Source: an uncultured Comamonadaceae bacterium (GTDB lineage Bacteria > Pseudomonadota > Gammaproteobacteria > Burkholderiales > Burkholderiaceae). Taken from it: a stretch of 64,000 nucleotides of DNA. The position numbers and the translations under genes are program-made. This document shows positions 33,244 through 42,745 of this stretch, piece after piece. Where the stretch lies: NCBI GenBank assembly GCA_946482595.1, contig CAMLSD010000006.1:14686-78685 (forward strand), written 5' to 3'. The stretch's first letter is position 1; each line of letters starts with the position of its first letter. The notes below the pieces were generated by a model. The model made no database searches. It worked only from the letters and a program-made list of their open reading frames with translations, and was not told the DNA's origin.

Positions 33244-33708
33244 ATGACCACCCTCCGTTCGCTGTCGCTGGCCACCTTGCTGGCCGTCACGCTCACCGCC
33301 TGCGCCCAGAATCCGACCGGCCCTGTGGGCCCTGAGCATGCTGCCCATCACCCGGCGGGCGCACCGGCGCCCGCAACGGCACCTGCCGACCGCATGGCGA
33401 TGATGGATGCGCACATGGCCAGGATGCGCGACATGCATGAAAAGATGGTGCGCGCGACCACACCGCAGGAGCGCCAGGCGCTGATGGCAGAACACATGAA
33501 GCTGATGCACGACGGCATGGCCATGATGGGAGGCATGGGCCGAGGCGGCACCGGGATGGGCATGTGTGCCACCGGCCCGGGCGGTGCTGCCAGCGGGCCG
33601 ATGGGCATGGCGGCATGCCAGCAGATGATGGAAAAGCGCATGGACATGATGCAGTCCATGATGCAGATGATGATGGACCGAATGGGTCCGCCGGCGCCGG
33701 GTCGCTGA
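33244..33708 (+). CDS. Met/His-rich lipoprotein, probable copper-binding
   Basis: A 154-residue protein with a lipobox (LLAVTLTACAQ, Cys about 20), a His-rich patch (EHAAHHPAG) and an unusually Met-rich body with runs such as HMARMRDMHEKMV, HMKLMHDGMAMMGGMGRG and MMEKRMDMMQSMMQMMMDRM. Spaced Met residues bind Cu(I) in CopC-, CusF- and CueO-type proteins, so a membrane-anchored copper sponge is likely. GGAG lies 9 bases before the ATG. The cytochrome c gene begins 3 bases after its stop. Confidence 0.75.
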   Translation: MTTLRSLSLATLLAVTLTACAQNPTGPVGPEHAAHHPAGAPAPATAPADRMAMMDAHMARMRDMHEKMVRATTPQERQALMAEHMKLMHDGMAMMGGMGRGGTGMGMCATGPGGAASGPMGMAACQQMMEKRMDMMQSMMQMMMDRMGPPAPGR

Positions 33709-33711
33709 GCC

Positions 33712-34203
33712 ATGGTGCGCACCAGGAAGTCCTGGCCGGCGGTGGCGCTGGCGACGGGTGTCCTTGCCGCGGCGGCGGTCGGCGCGTCGATGTTCTGGAA
33801 CACGGAGCGCGGTGTCGATCGATCGGTCCGCCTGCGGCCGGACGATGCAGCCGTCACGGCGCTTGGGCGGAAGGTCTACGCGGCGCAGTGTGCTGCCTGT
33901 CACGGCGCGCGGCTGGAGGGCCAGCCGAACTGGCGAGAGCGCCGCCCGGATGGCCGACTGCCGGCGCCGCCGCACGACGCAAGCGGGCACACCTGGCACC
34001 ACCCGGATGAGGTCTTGCTGCGCATCACCAGACAAGGTGTGGCCCGGGCCGCGAACCTGAAGGACTACGTGTCGGACATGCCCGCCTACGAGGGTGTGCT
34101 CAGCGATGCCGAGATCGTCGCCGCGCTTTCGTGGATCAAGTCCCAGTGGCCGGCGGACATCCGTGCGCGCCACGATGAAATCAATCGTTCGACGGGGCGT
34201 TGA
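33712..34203 (+). CDS. Class I c-type cytochrome, membrane-anchored
   Basis: A 163-residue cytochrome c with an uncleaved or signal-type hydrophobic segment ([18 protein letters not shown]), heme-binding CAACH at 60-64 and an axial Met near residue 124 ([16 protein letters not shown]). It is a monoheme protein facing the periplasm. It lies between a Met-rich lipoprotein and a YVTN propeller gene with 3- and 20-base gaps, so it belongs to the copper operon. It may accept electrons from Cu(I) oxidation or from the multicopper oxidase; this is inference. Confidence 0.88.
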   Translation: MVRTRKSWPAVALATGVLAAAAVGASMFWNTERGVDRSVRLRPDDAAVTALGRKVYAAQCAACHGARLEGQPNWRERRPDGRLPAPPHDASGHTWHHPDEVLLRITRQGVARAANLKDYVSDMPAYEGVLSDAEIVAALSWIKSQWPADIRARHDEINRSTGR

Positions 34204-34223
34204 CCTCGTCAAGGAGAACTCAC

Positions 34224-35231
34224 ATGTTTCTGGTCAGATTGTTGTTGCGCATGGCGCTTGCGCTCGGTGCGGCCCATGCCCTGGCCGCACCCACCGGGAC
34301 GGTCTTCACCGCCAATGAGCGGGAGGGCTCGATCAGTCGGATCGATCTCGCTTCCGGCACGGTCAGCACGAGCAGGATCGACATCGCGCCGCACAACGTG
34401 CAGGTGTCGCCCGACGGCCGCTGGCTGCTCGCCACCGGCATGCCGCGCAGCGCCGACCACAAGTCGCACGCCATGGGCGCGATGAGCGGCCTGCTGCTGG
34501 TGTTTCGCATCGACGATCTCGATCAGCCGGTGCAAACCCTTCCTGCCGGCGACCACCCGGCCCACGTCGTGACGGACCTGGAGGGCAAGCGGGCCTTCGT
34601 GACCGATTCAGGCGCCGGCGCAGTACGGGTGTTCGATCTCCAATCGGGCCAGGAGGTGGGTCGGATCGCCACGGGACGCTATCCGCACGGACTGCGCCTG
34701 AGCCCGGATGGCACCACGCTGTACGTGGCGACGATGAAGTCCGACGCCGTGTCCGTCGTCGACGTCGCCAGTCTGAAGGAAACGGCGCGCATCAAGGTCG
34801 GCAAGGCGCCGGTGCAGGTCGGCGTCGCCGCGGACGGCAAGCTGGCCTTCGTCTCGCTCAGCGGCGAGAACCGGCTCGGCCTGATCGATACCTCCAGGCA
34901 CGCGCTGATCGGCAAGGTGCCGGTGGCGCGCGTGCCCATCCAGATGTTCGCCACGCCCGACGGCCGGCAGGTCTACGTTGCGAACCAGGGCAGCGCCGCC
35001 GCGCCTGACGATCGCGTGACGGTGATCGATCCCGCGACGCGCAAGGTGCTTTCGACGATCACTGCGGGCAAGGGTGCACACGGCGTGGCGATGAGTGGTG
35101 ATGGTGCCTATGTTTTCGTCACCAATATCGAGGACGCGACGGTGTCGGTGATCGACACCATCGCCCGCCGGGTTGTGGCGACCCACCGCGTGGGTGCCGG
35201 GCCGAACGGCGTGAGCTTCAGGGCGCCATGA
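34224..35231 (+). CDS. YVTN-repeat beta-propeller protein, periplasmic
   Basis: A 335-residue exported seven-bladed propeller. Signal peptide MFLVRLLLRMALALGAAHALA. The blades repeat a pattern like VSPDGRWLLAT, LSPDGTTLYVATM, VAADGKLAFVSL, ATPDGRQVYVAN and MSGDGAYVFVTN, each about 42 residues apart, typical of YNCE/YVTN proteins and the d1-domain fold. No heme motif. Such proteins bind partners or metals in the periplasm; here it sits with a cytochrome c, suggesting a redox or copper-sensing complex. AAGGAG is 8 bases before ATG. Confidence 0.87.
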   Translation: MFLVRLLLRMALALGAAHALAAPTGTVFTANEREGSISRIDLASGTVSTSRIDIAPHNVQVSPDGRWLLATGMPRSADHKSHAMGAMSGLLLVFRIDDLDQPVQTLPAGDHPAHVVTDLEGKRAFVTDSGAGAVRVFDLQSGQEVGRIATGRYPHGLRLSPDGTTLYVATMKSDAVSVVDVASLKETARIKVGKAPVQVGVAADGKLAFVSLSGENRLGLIDTSRHALIGKVPVARVPIQMFATPDGRQVYVANQGSAAAPDDRVTVIDPATRKVLSTITAGKGAHGVAMSGDGAYVFVTNIEDATVSVIDTIARRVVATHRVGAGPNGVSFRAP

Positions 35232-35242
35232 GGAGCCGTTCC

Positions 35243-35491
35243 ATGAAACACCTTGGCAATGCATCGCGGGCACATGGTGCCGTGTCGGGTCGCACGTCCT
35301 TCACCGTCGCGCTGGTGATGGTCGGGCTGATCGGTGGGTTCTATCTGCTGCGGGAACACTGGGACCATGCCGTTGGCCTGTGGCCCTACCTGCTCTTGCT
35401 CGCGTGCCCGGTGATGCACCTCTTCCATGGCCACGCGCGCCACCATGCAAAGGGCGGGAAACGGGACGATCCCGGCCCGCACGGGGGCTGA
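35243..35491 (+). CDS. DUF2933 small membrane protein
   Basis: An 82-residue protein with two hydrophobic segments ([18 protein letters not shown] and [17 protein letters not shown]) and the DUF2933 pattern [20 protein letters not shown]. The Cys, Met and His of [14 protein letters not shown] could bind copper in or at the membrane. I chose ATG 35243, which has GAGGAG 7 bases upstream; the in-frame ATG 35228 overlaps the previous stop but lacks such a site. DUF2933 genes accompany copper and silver resistance genes in many proteobacteria; the function is unknown. Confidence 0.82.
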   Translation: MKHLGNASRAHGAVSGRTSFTVALVMVGLIGGFYLLREHWDHAVGLWPYLLLLACPVMHLFHGHARHHAKGGKRDDPGPHGG

Positions 35492-35495
35492 TGCG

Positions 35496-37748
35496 ATGGA
35501 CATGAATGCACACCCGCGCCGCAGCGACCCCCCCGTGCACGGGAACGACCACGTCCACGCGCACGACCCTCATCGCGGCCACACCCATGAGCATGGCGCT
35601 GCGCATTCCGCAGCGCTCCAGCCCGCGCCACCGGTCGCGGTGGCGCCTGCCGGCACGGAGTACACCTGCCCCATGCATCCCGAGGTGAGGCAGGACCATC
35701 CTGGCAACTGCCCCAAATGCGGGATGACGCTGGAGCCGGTCCTGCCGGTGCCGGAGGACGACGAGCCTGCCGAACTGGCCGACTTCCGCCGGCGCTTCTG
35801 GTGGACCTTGCCATTGACGGCGGTCGTGACGCTGCTGGCGATGGTCGGTCACCGGCTGTCGTGGTTCGAGATGGCCACCCAGAGCTGGATCGAACTGGTG
35901 CTGTCGGTGCCCATCGTGCTGTGGGCTGGTTGGCCGTTTTTCGTGCGGGGTGTCCAGTCGGTGCGCCAGCGCAGCCCGAACATGTGGACGCTCATCGGCC
36001 TGGGCACGGGGGCGGCCTTCCTCTACAGTGTGGCGGCCACCGTTGCGCCCGGGGTGTTCCCTGCGTCCTTCCAGGCCATGGGCCGTGTGGCGGTGTACTT
36101 CGAGGCCGCCGCCGTGATCATTTCGCTGACGCTGCTGGGCCAGATCCTCGAGCTGAACGCCCGTTCGCAGACCTCGGCTGCGATCAAGTCGCTGCTTGGC
36201 CTGGCGCCGAAGACGGCGCGCCGCATCCGCGCCGATGGTGGCGAGGAGGACGTGCCGCTGAACCACGTGCATGTCGGCGACCTGCTGCGTGTGCGTCCCG
36301 GCGAGAAGGTGCCGGTGGACGGCGTGGTCACCGAAGGATCGAGCGCGGTCGACGAATCGATGCTGACCGGGGAGCCTGTGCCTGTGAGCAAGAACCCAGG
36401 CGACAGACTGATCGGTGCCACGCTGAATACCAGCGGGGCGCTTGTCATGCGCTCAGAGCGCGTCGGTGCGCAGACCATGCTGTCCCAGATCGTGCAGATG
36501 GTGGCCCAGGCACAGCGTTCGAAGGCGCCCATGCAGCGAATGGCCGACCAGGTTGCCGGCGGGTTCGTGGTGGCAGTCGTGGCCATCGCTGCTGCAACGT
36601 TTTTCGCCTGGGGCTGGTTCGGCCCCGAGCCGAGCTGGGTCTACGGCCTGATCAATGCGGTGGCTGTGCTGATCATTGCCTGTCCCTGTGCGTTGGGGCT
36701 GGCCACCCCGATGTCGATCATGGTCGCCACTGGTCGCGCTGCCACGCGCGGCATCCTGTTCCGCGACGCGGCGGCGATCGAGCACCTGCGCAAGGTCGAC
36801 ACGCTGATCGTCGACAAGACCGGCACGCTGACGGAAGGCAAGCCGGCGTTCGATCACGTGGTGCCGGCCGGCCGCTTCACGGCCGATGCGGTCCTGCGCA
36901 TCGCTGCCAGCCTGGATCAGGGCAGCGAGCACCCTTTGGCCGATGCCATCGTGCAGGCGGCCCGCACCCGGGGGCTGCCCCTGGTCAAGGCCGAGGCGTT
37001 CGAGTCGAGTTCCGGCATCGGCGTGCGAGGCCGCGTCGAAGGGCGCCGCACGGCGCTGGGCAACACCGCGCTGATGCAGCGCGAAGGCGTGGCGGTCGAG
37101 CCACTCCTGGCACAGGCGGAGGCCTTGCGCGTCGAGGGCGCGAGCGTGATGTACCTGGCGGTGGACGGGGAGCTGGCCGGGCTGCTTGCAGTGTCCGACC
37201 CCGTGAAGGCCAGCACGCCCGAGGCATTGGCGGCACTGCGCGCCGCCGGCTTGCGTGTGGTGATGGCCACCGGAGACGGCCTGACCACCGCGCGGGCGGT
37301 TGCACGCCGGCTCGGCATCGACGAGGTGCACGGCGAAGTGAAACCGGCCGACAAGCTGGCGCTTGTGGAGTCGCTCCAGCGACAGGGGCGGGTCGTGGCG
37401 ATGGCCGGGGATGGCATCAACGACGCGCCGGCGCTGGCGCAAGCCGACGTGGGTGTGGCGATGGGTACGGGGACCGATGTGGCGATGAACAGCGCTGCGG
37501 TGACGCTGGTCAGGGGTGACCTGCGCGGCATTGCGCAGGCACGTCTGCTGTCGCAGGCGACCATCGCCAACATGAAGCAGAACCTCGGCTTCGCCTTCGT
37601 CTACAACGCGCTTGGCGTACCGCTGGCGGCTGGCCTGCTGTTCCCCTTCACGGGGTGGCTGCTCTCGCCGATGATCGCAGCGCTGGCCATGAGCCTGAGT
37701 TCAGCGTCGGTCATCGCCAATGCCCTGCGCCTGCGTGGCCATGCCTGA
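35496..37748 (+). CDS. Copper-type P1B ATPase with N-terminal heavy-metal-binding Cys/His motif
   Basis: A 750-residue pump. Instead of HMA domains it has a His-rich start ([16 protein letters not shown]) and a short zinc-ribbon-like module, YTCPMHPEV then [10 protein letters not shown]. Membrane CPC is at 396-398 ([12 protein letters not shown]), the phosphorylated Asp440 in DKTGTLTEG, then TGDG and [10 protein letters not shown]. The last helices carry AFVYNALG and [13 protein letters not shown], the P1B-1 copper signature, so it exports Cu(I) or Ag(I), perhaps with kinetics distinct from CopA. It begins 4 bases after the DUF2933 stop and closes the copper operon. It is only moderately similar to CopA at 24971. 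Confidence 0.93.
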   Translation: MDMNAHPRRSDPPVHGNDHVHAHDPHRGHTHEHGAAHSAALQPAPPVAVAPAGTEYTCPMHPEVRQDHPGNCPKCGMTLEPVLPVPEDDEPAELADFRRRFWWTLPLTAVVTLLAMVGHRLSWFEMATQSWIELVLSVPIVLWAGWPFFVRGVQSVRQRSPNMWTLIGLGTGAAFLYSVAATVAPGVFPASFQAMGRVAVYFEAAAVIISLTLLGQILELNARSQTSAAIKSLLGLAPKTARRIRADGGEEDVPLNHVHVGDLLRVRPGEKVPVDGVVTEGSSAVDESMLTGEPVPVSKNPGDRLIGATLNTSGALVMRSERVGAQTMLSQIVQMVAQAQRSKAPMQRMADQVAGGFVVAVVAIAAATFFAWGWFGPEPSWVYGLINAVAVLIIACPCALGLATPMSIMVATGRAATRGILFRDAAAIEHLRKVDTLIVDKTGTLTEGKPAFDHVVPAGRFTADAVLRIAASLDQGSEHPLADAIVQAARTRGLPLVKAEAFESSSGIGVRGRVEGRRTALGNTALMQREGVAVEPLLAQAEALRVEGASVMYLAVDGELAGLLAVSDPVKASTPEALAALRAAGLRVVMATGDGLTTARAVARRLGIDEVHGEVKPADKLALVESLQRQGRVVAMAGDGINDAPALAQADVGVAMGTGTDVAMNSAAVTLVRGDLRGIAQARLLSQATIANMKQNLGFAFVYNALGVPLAAGLLFPFTGWLLSPMIAALAMSLSSASVIANALRLRGHA

Positions 37749-37807
37749 GCGGTGGCGCGCAGTGGCACCGGCGCGCGCCGGCACGGGCGCCGGCGCCGCG
37801 CACCGCG

Positions 37808-38194
37808 TCACGCCGGATCGACGGTCGGCCTCATGGACATCGTCGCCTTGCCGACCCGTGTCCACACTGACTGCCACGCGCTGGCGGCGGTGCGCATCGT
37901 GAAGCGCTCGGCAAGGGTCTGCCGGACGGCCGCGCGACTGTGAATGGCCAGGCGTGCACGACCGAAGGCAGACAGCCGCATCGTGCAGTCTCTGTCGACG
38001 ACATGCGCCGCGCCGTGTTCGATGAAGACATCCGTCGGCTCGCCGTCGACCGTGGCCCACACCAGTCCGCCATCACTGCGCAGCATGTCGCCTGCGCGCA
38101 GCCGGACAGTCACGAGGTGGTGCCCGACCAGGCGGATCTCGGTGCGCATGCCGATGCCGAAAGCGCAGGGCGGTGAAACGTTCGTCTTGAGCAT
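37808..38194 (-). CDS. DUF2917 domain protein
   Basis: A 128-residue protein. The centre reads IRLVGHHLVTVRLRAGDMLR then GGLVWATVDGEPTDVFIEHG, the beta-rich DUF2917 pattern with a conserved Trp. No signal peptide. ATG 38194 has GGAG 7 bases upstream; the frame stays open to 38338 but that segment contains the divergent pump promoter. Function unknown. It stands alone on the minus strand between two plus-strand copper operons, with a shared 172-base regulatory interval towards the RND genes. Confidence 0.75.
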   Translation of the reverse strand: MLKTNVSPPCAFGIGMRTEIRLVGHHLVTVRLRAGDMLRSDGGLVWATVDGEPTDVFIEHGAAHVVDRDCTMRLSAFGRARLAIHSRAAVRQTLAERFTMRTAASAWQSVWTRVGKATMSMRPTVDPA

Positions 38195-38307
38195 GTTCTT
38201 GCTCCGGTTGATGAAGTGTGCGGTGGAGTCTTCCCGTTCCCGCAGTGTCAAGGTCAAGTGCCCGGAAGGTCTGCCTCCATCGATGGGCGGCGGTGGCGTG
38301 CAATGAC

Positions 38308-38338
38308 TTGACCTTGCCATTGCGTCAATGCGCAGCAT
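38308..38338 (+). promoter_or_regulatory. Possible MerR-type promoter of the RND operon
   Basis: TTGACC (38308-38313) and a poor -10 (CAGCAT, 38333-38338) with a 19-base spacer. The left half CCTTGCCAT equals that of the copZ operator, but the right half is different; instead TTGAC-N11-GTCAA forms a dyad. It may be a weak CueR site or belong to another MerR-family regulator. It lies 28 bases upstream of the adaptor start. Confidence 0.35.
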
Positions 38339-38366
38339 CCCGGCATCCCTTCATCAGGAGCCGAAC

Positions 38367-39581
38367 ATGACAACCGCTCAACCCACTCCGAAGTCGCGCC
38401 GCCAGGGCCTTGTCGGCACGATGGCCACCGGGGCCATGGCCATCGCAGCCGCCGCCGTGCTCTCGGCCTGCCAGCCCACCAGGGCGGATGCCGAACCCGG
38501 CGCGGCGGAGCCACCTCCATTGCCCTCCGTTGCCGTCGCGCGGGCACGCGCCGTCGCGGTGGACGGCGGCCCGATGCAGGTGGCGCGCGTGCTGGCGGCA
38601 CAGCAGGTGGATCTTCAGTCGCGCGTCTCCGGCCCTGTCGAGGCAGTCCTCTTCACGGAGGGGCAGCTTGTGCGGGCCGGGCAGCCCTTGTTCCAGATCG
38701 ACCCCAGGACGTTCGACGCAGCGCTGGCGCGTGCCCGAGCCGAGTTGCAGCTTGCCAGGGCACGCGAAGCGGTGACGACCACCGAGGCCGATCGTGCCCG
38801 CGAGTTGCATGCCGAGCAGGCCATGGCGGCCGAGGAACTGGAGCGTCGCCTTGCCGCGCACGCCGAGGCCCAGGCGCGACGCGCTGCCGCTGAAGCGGCG
38901 CTGCAGACAGCCCAACTCGAGCGTGACTTCACACTTGTTCGTTCGCCCATCACCGGGCGCATCGGTCGTGCGCTGGTCACACCGGGGCATTTCATCTCGG
39001 CGGGCAACCATGCCACCGCACTCGCGACGATCGTCGGCGTGGACCCGCTGCATGTGCACATCGACGTGGCAGACAGGGACCTGCTGCAGCAACTCGGGGC
39101 GGACCGCAGCGTCAAGGGCTGGAAGGCCCGCATCTTTGACGCGCAGGGCGAGCGTGAGCTGGTGAGCGCGCCCATCGATTTCGCGAATCACTCGATCGAT
39201 GCGGCCACGGGGACCGTCCGCCTGCGTGCGCGCGTGGACACACCGCCGCCCCATCTCATGCCCGGACAGTATGTTCGAGTGCGGCTTGCCACGGGCGAGA
39301 AGCGGCAGAGCATTCTGGTTCCTGATCAGGCGCTCGGCACCGACCAAGGTCGCCGTTTCGTCCTGGTCGTCACCGAGTCCGGCGCGGTCGAATACCGGCC
39401 GGTTGTCACAGGCGCGGCCGTCGGGACCGACCGGATCGTCGTCGACGGCCTTCAGCCCGGCGAGCAGGTCATCGCCTCCGGCCTGATGCGGGTGCGCCCA
39501 GGGATGACGGTCCGCCCGCAGGCAGTTGATGCGCCCGCAGCAAGCGCCGGCAAGACGGCGCACGCGGCCGAACGTTCCTGA
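38367..39581 (+). CDS. RND efflux adaptor (membrane fusion) lipoprotein
   Basis: A 404-residue periplasmic adaptor. The lipobox is AAAVLSAC (Cys about 36). Next come the lipoyl half-motifs (QSRVSGPVEAVLFTEGQLVR and LVRSPITGRIG), a coiled hairpin rich in Ala/Glu/Arg in between, and the beta-barrel (ATGTVRLRARVD, MPGQYVRVRLATG). AcrA/MexA-like spacing indicates a multidrug-type system more than a CusB-like one, since no N-terminal Met cluster is present. It leads an adaptor-permease-channel operon downstream of the copper genes. Confidence 0.92.
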   Translation: MTTAQPTPKSRRQGLVGTMATGAMAIAAAAVLSACQPTRADAEPGAAEPPPLPSVAVARARAVAVDGGPMQVARVLAAQQVDLQSRVSGPVEAVLFTEGQLVRAGQPLFQIDPRTFDAALARARAELQLARAREAVTTTEADRARELHAEQAMAAEELERRLAAHAEAQARRAAAEAALQTAQLERDFTLVRSPITGRIGRALVTPGHFISAGNHATALATIVGVDPLHVHIDVADRDLLQQLGADRSVKGWKARIFDAQGERELVSAPIDFANHSIDAATGTVRLRARVDTPPPHLMPGQYVRVRLATGEKRQSILVPDQALGTDQGRRFVLVVTESGAVEYRPVVTGAAVGTDRIVVDGLQPGEQVIASGLMRVRPGMTVRPQAVDAPAASAGKTAHAAERS

Positions 39582-39600
39582 CATGCACGGAGACTCCGCC

Positions 39601-42600
39601 ATGAATCGCCTTGCCGCCTTTTTTGTTGGCCGCCCGATTGCCGCGATCGTGCTGTCGCTCGTGCTGCTGATCGCCGGACTGCTGTCGATGGGCAGACTGC
39701 CGTTGACCGAGTACCCCAACGTGATGCCAGTGACGGTGCAGGTGCGCGCCACCTATCCGGGAGCCCATCCGCAGGTGATTGCCGACACTGTGGCCACCCC
39801 CCTCGAGACCGAACTGACGGGTCTGCCCGGACTCCAGTACATGAGCTCGAACGCCAGCGGTGATGGGCGCTATCTGCTGACGCTGACCTTTTCAGCGAAC
39901 GTGGATCCATCCCGGGCCGAGACCGATACCCAGAATCGTGTCGCTCGCGCGCTGCCGCGGCTCCCTGCCGCGGTGCAGAAGCTTGGTGTGGTCAGCGAAA
40001 GCGTCGCGCCGGACATGCTGATGGTGGTGCACCTGACGTCGCCGCAGGGACGCTACGACCTGCTGCACCTGTCCAACTTTGCGCAGCTCCAGGTCCGCGA
40101 TGCGCTGTTGCGGGTGCCGGGCGTCAGCAAGGTGGTCGTCTGGGGCGCCGGCGACTACAGCCTTCGTGTCTGGCTCGATCCTGAACGGATGATGGCGCGT
40201 GGCCTGGTTGCAGGCGATGTGGTGGAAGCGATCCGCGCGCAGAACGTGGAAGTCGCTGCGGGATCCGTCGGGCAGCAACCGGACGCACGCAGTGCGCACC
40301 AGCTGCCGCTCACGGTCGCAGGTCGGCTCGGGTCGCCGGAAGCCTTTGGCGAGATCGTGCTGCGCAGCGGTCCGACCGGGGAGCAGTTGCGTCTGAAGGA
40401 CGTGGCTCGTGTCGAGCTCGGGGCGAGTTCCTACTCGCTGCGCAGCCTGCTCGACGGGCGCCCTGCAGTGGGTATCCAGATCGTGCAGGATCCTGCGGCC
40501 AGTGCCGTCGAGGTGGCTGCGGCGGTACGCGCCGAGATGACCCGGCTGCAGCAGGGCTTCCCGGCGGACATCGAGCACCGGATCGCCTACGACCCGACCT
40601 TGTTCGTCAAGGCATCGATTCGCAACGTCGTGCAGACGCTGGCGGAGGCCATGGTGCTGGTCGTGCTTGTCGTGTTGCTCTTCCTCCAGAACTGGCGGGC
40701 GTCGCTGATCCCGATCGCTGCCGTGCCGGTGTCGCTGATCGGCACCCTGGCAGTGATGCATGCGGCCGGTTTCACGCTCAACACGCTCAGTCTCTTCGGA
40801 CTGGTGCTGTCCATCGGCATCGTGGTGGACGACGCCATCGTGGTGGTCGAAAACGTCGAGCGTCATCTCGCGCGCGGGTTGAGTCCACGGGAGGCGGCCC
40901 TGGCAGCCATGCGGGAGGTGACCGGTCCGATCCTTGTCATCACGGCGGTACTGGCGGCCGTCTTCATTCCGACCGCGTTCATGGGCGGCCTGTCGGGCCA
41001 GTTCTATCGCCAGTTCGCACTGACGATTGCCATCTCGACCGTGCTGTCGGCGGTGAACTCGCTCACGCTGTCACCCGCGTTGTCGGCGATGTGGCTCAAG
41101 CCGCATACGAACGCCGGGACCGGCAGGTTGCAGCGATTCTTCGGGGGCTTCAATCGTGGCTTCGAGCGGGCCTCGACACACTACGGCGTGTTCACCCGTG
41201 CCAGCGTGAAGCGCAGTCTTCGCCTGCTTGTCATCTATGGCGTCATGGTGGCGGGCGCCGTGTGGAGCTTCCGGCACGTACCCGCGGGCTTCGTGCCGGC
41301 TCAGGACAAGTACTACCTGGTCGGCATCGTGCAATTGCCGCCAGGTGCATCGCTTGACCGCACGGAGGCCGTGACGAAGCAGGTGACGCAGATGGCGCTT
41401 GCGCAGCCTGGCGTCGAGAGTGTCGTCGCCTTTCCAGGCATCTCCATCAACGGTTTCGTCAACAGCCCCAACACGGCGGTCATCTTCACGATGCTCGACC
41501 CGTTCGAGCAGCGCAAGGCGACGAGTCTGGCCGCCGGCGCGATCGCAGGCGCGCTGAATGCCCGGTTCCAGTCCATCGACGAGGGATTCGTCGCCATGTT
41601 CCCGCCGCCCCCGGTGCCCGGCCTGGGCCAGGCGGGTGGGTTCAAGGTCCAGATTCAGGACCGTCGGCAGCAAGGTCATGAGGCCCTGAACGCCGCGCTC
41701 GGCGCCGTGATGGCCGAAGCTGCGAAGGACCCGCGGCTGGTCGGCCTGTTCAGCGGCTACCAGACCGGGGTGCCACAGCTCGCGCTGGACATCGACCGCG
41801 ACAAGGCGCTGGCCATGGGGGTGCCGCTGGAGGCGATCCACCAATCGCTGCAGGTGTATCTCGGGTCCGTCTATGTCAACGACTTCAACTTCCTTGGCCG
41901 GGCCTGGCAGGTCAACGTGCAGGCCGACGCGCCCTTCCGCGCCGATGCCACGGCACTGGATCAGCTGTGGACACGCAATGGGCAGGGCCAGATGGTGCCG
42001 CTGGCCGCGCTGGTCACGAGTCAGCCGGCCACCGGCCCGGACCCGGTGGGCCGCTACAACGGTTTTGCATCGGCCGATCTGTCCGGCATGCCGGCGCCGG
42101 GCGTGAGTTCGGGTGATGCGGTGGCCGCGATGGAAGAGATCCTTGCGCGGGCGCTGCCCGATGGTTTCGGACACGAGTGGACCGACCTGACCTACCAGCA
42201 GATTCAGGAAGGCAGCAGCGGCCTGTGGGTGTTCCCGCTGGCCGTCGGCCTGGCGTTCCTGATCCTTGCCGCGGCCTATGGCAGCTGGAGTCTGCCGCTG
42301 GCAGTGCTCGCCAGCGTCCCCACGGTGATCCTCGGAGCGCTCGGTGGCGTGTGGCTGGCGGGCGGTGACAACAACCTGTTCACACAGATCGGTCTGGTGG
42401 TGCTGGTCGGGCTGGCGACCAAGAACGCGATTCTGATCGTGGAATTTGCGCGCCTGCGACAGCAGCAGGGCGCCTCGGCGGTCGATGCCGTTGTCGAGGC
42501 GGCGCAGCTGCGGTTGCGGCCGATCCTCATGACCTCGATGGCCTTCGTCATGGGTGTGCTGCCGCTCGTGTTTGCAGGCGGTGCGGGCGCGGAGATGCGT

Positions 42601-42735
42601 CAGGCCGTCGGCGTGGCGGTGTTTGCCGGAATGCTGGTGGTCACCGTTGCCGGCCTCGCATTCACTCCGATGTTCCATGTGCTGCTGCAGCGACGCCGCG
42701 CCAGCCGTGTGGTCCCACAGACAGCGGTTCAATGA
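39601..42735 (+). CDS. RND efflux permease, HAE1 family
   Basis: A 1044-residue inner-membrane proton antiporter of the AcrB type. It opens with FFVGRPIAAIVLSLVLLIAG, and the helix-4 segment GIVVDDAIVVVENVERHLA carries the paired Asp used for proton relay; helix 10 has GLATKNAILIVEFARL with the conserved Lys. HAE1 transporters expel hydrophobic compounds; the metal-type HME permeases carry other residues, so copper is not the obvious substrate despite the neighbourhood. It follows the adaptor by 19 bases and precedes the channel gene by 10 bases. Confidence 0.93.
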   Translation: MNRLAAFFVGRPIAAIVLSLVLLIAGLLSMGRLPLTEYPNVMPVTVQVRATYPGAHPQVIADTVATPLETELTGLPGLQYMSSNASGDGRYLLTLTFSANVDPSRAETDTQNRVARALPRLPAAVQKLGVVSESVAPDMLMVVHLTSPQGRYDLLHLSNFAQLQVRDALLRVPGVSKVVVWGAGDYSLRVWLDPERMMARGLVAGDVVEAIRAQNVEVAAGSVGQQPDARSAHQLPLTVAGRLGSPEAFGEIVLRSGPTGEQLRLKDVARVELGASSYSLRSLLDGRPAVGIQIVQDPAASAVEVAAAVRAEMTRLQQGFPADIEHRIAYDPTLFVKASIRNVVQTLAEAMVLVVLVVLLFLQNWRASLIPIAAVPVSLIGTLAVMHAAGFTLNTLSLFGLVLSIGIVVDDAIVVVENVERHLARGLSPREAALAAMREVTGPILVITAVLAAVFIPTAFMGGLSGQFYRQFALTIAISTVLSAVNSLTLSPALSAMWLKPHTNAGTGRLQRFFGGFNRGFERASTHYGVFTRASVKRSLRLLVIYGVMVAGAVWSFRHVPAGFVPAQDKYYLVGIVQLPPGASLDRTEAVTKQVTQMALAQPGVESVVAFPGISINGFVNSPNTAVIFTMLDPFEQRKATSLAAGAIAGALNARFQSIDEGFVAMFPPPPVPGLGQAGGFKVQIQDRRQQGHEALNAALGAVMAEAAKDPRLVGLFSGYQTGVPQLALDIDRDKALAMGVPLEAIHQSLQVYLGSVYVNDFNFLGRAWQVNVQADAPFRADATALDQLWTRNGQGQMVPLAALVTSQPATGPDPVGRYNGFASADLSGMPAPGVSSGDAVAAMEEILARALPDGFGHEWTDLTYQQIQEGSSGLWVFPLAVGLAFLILAAAYGSWSLPLAVLASVPTVILGALGGVWLAGGDNNLFTQIGLVVLVGLATKNAILIVEFARLRQQQGASAVDAVVEAAQLRLRPILMTSMAFVMGVLPLVFAGGAGAEMRQAVGVAVFAGMLVVTVAGLAFTPMFHVLLQRRRASRVVPQTAVQ

Positions 42736-42745
42736 GGAGAGCAAG

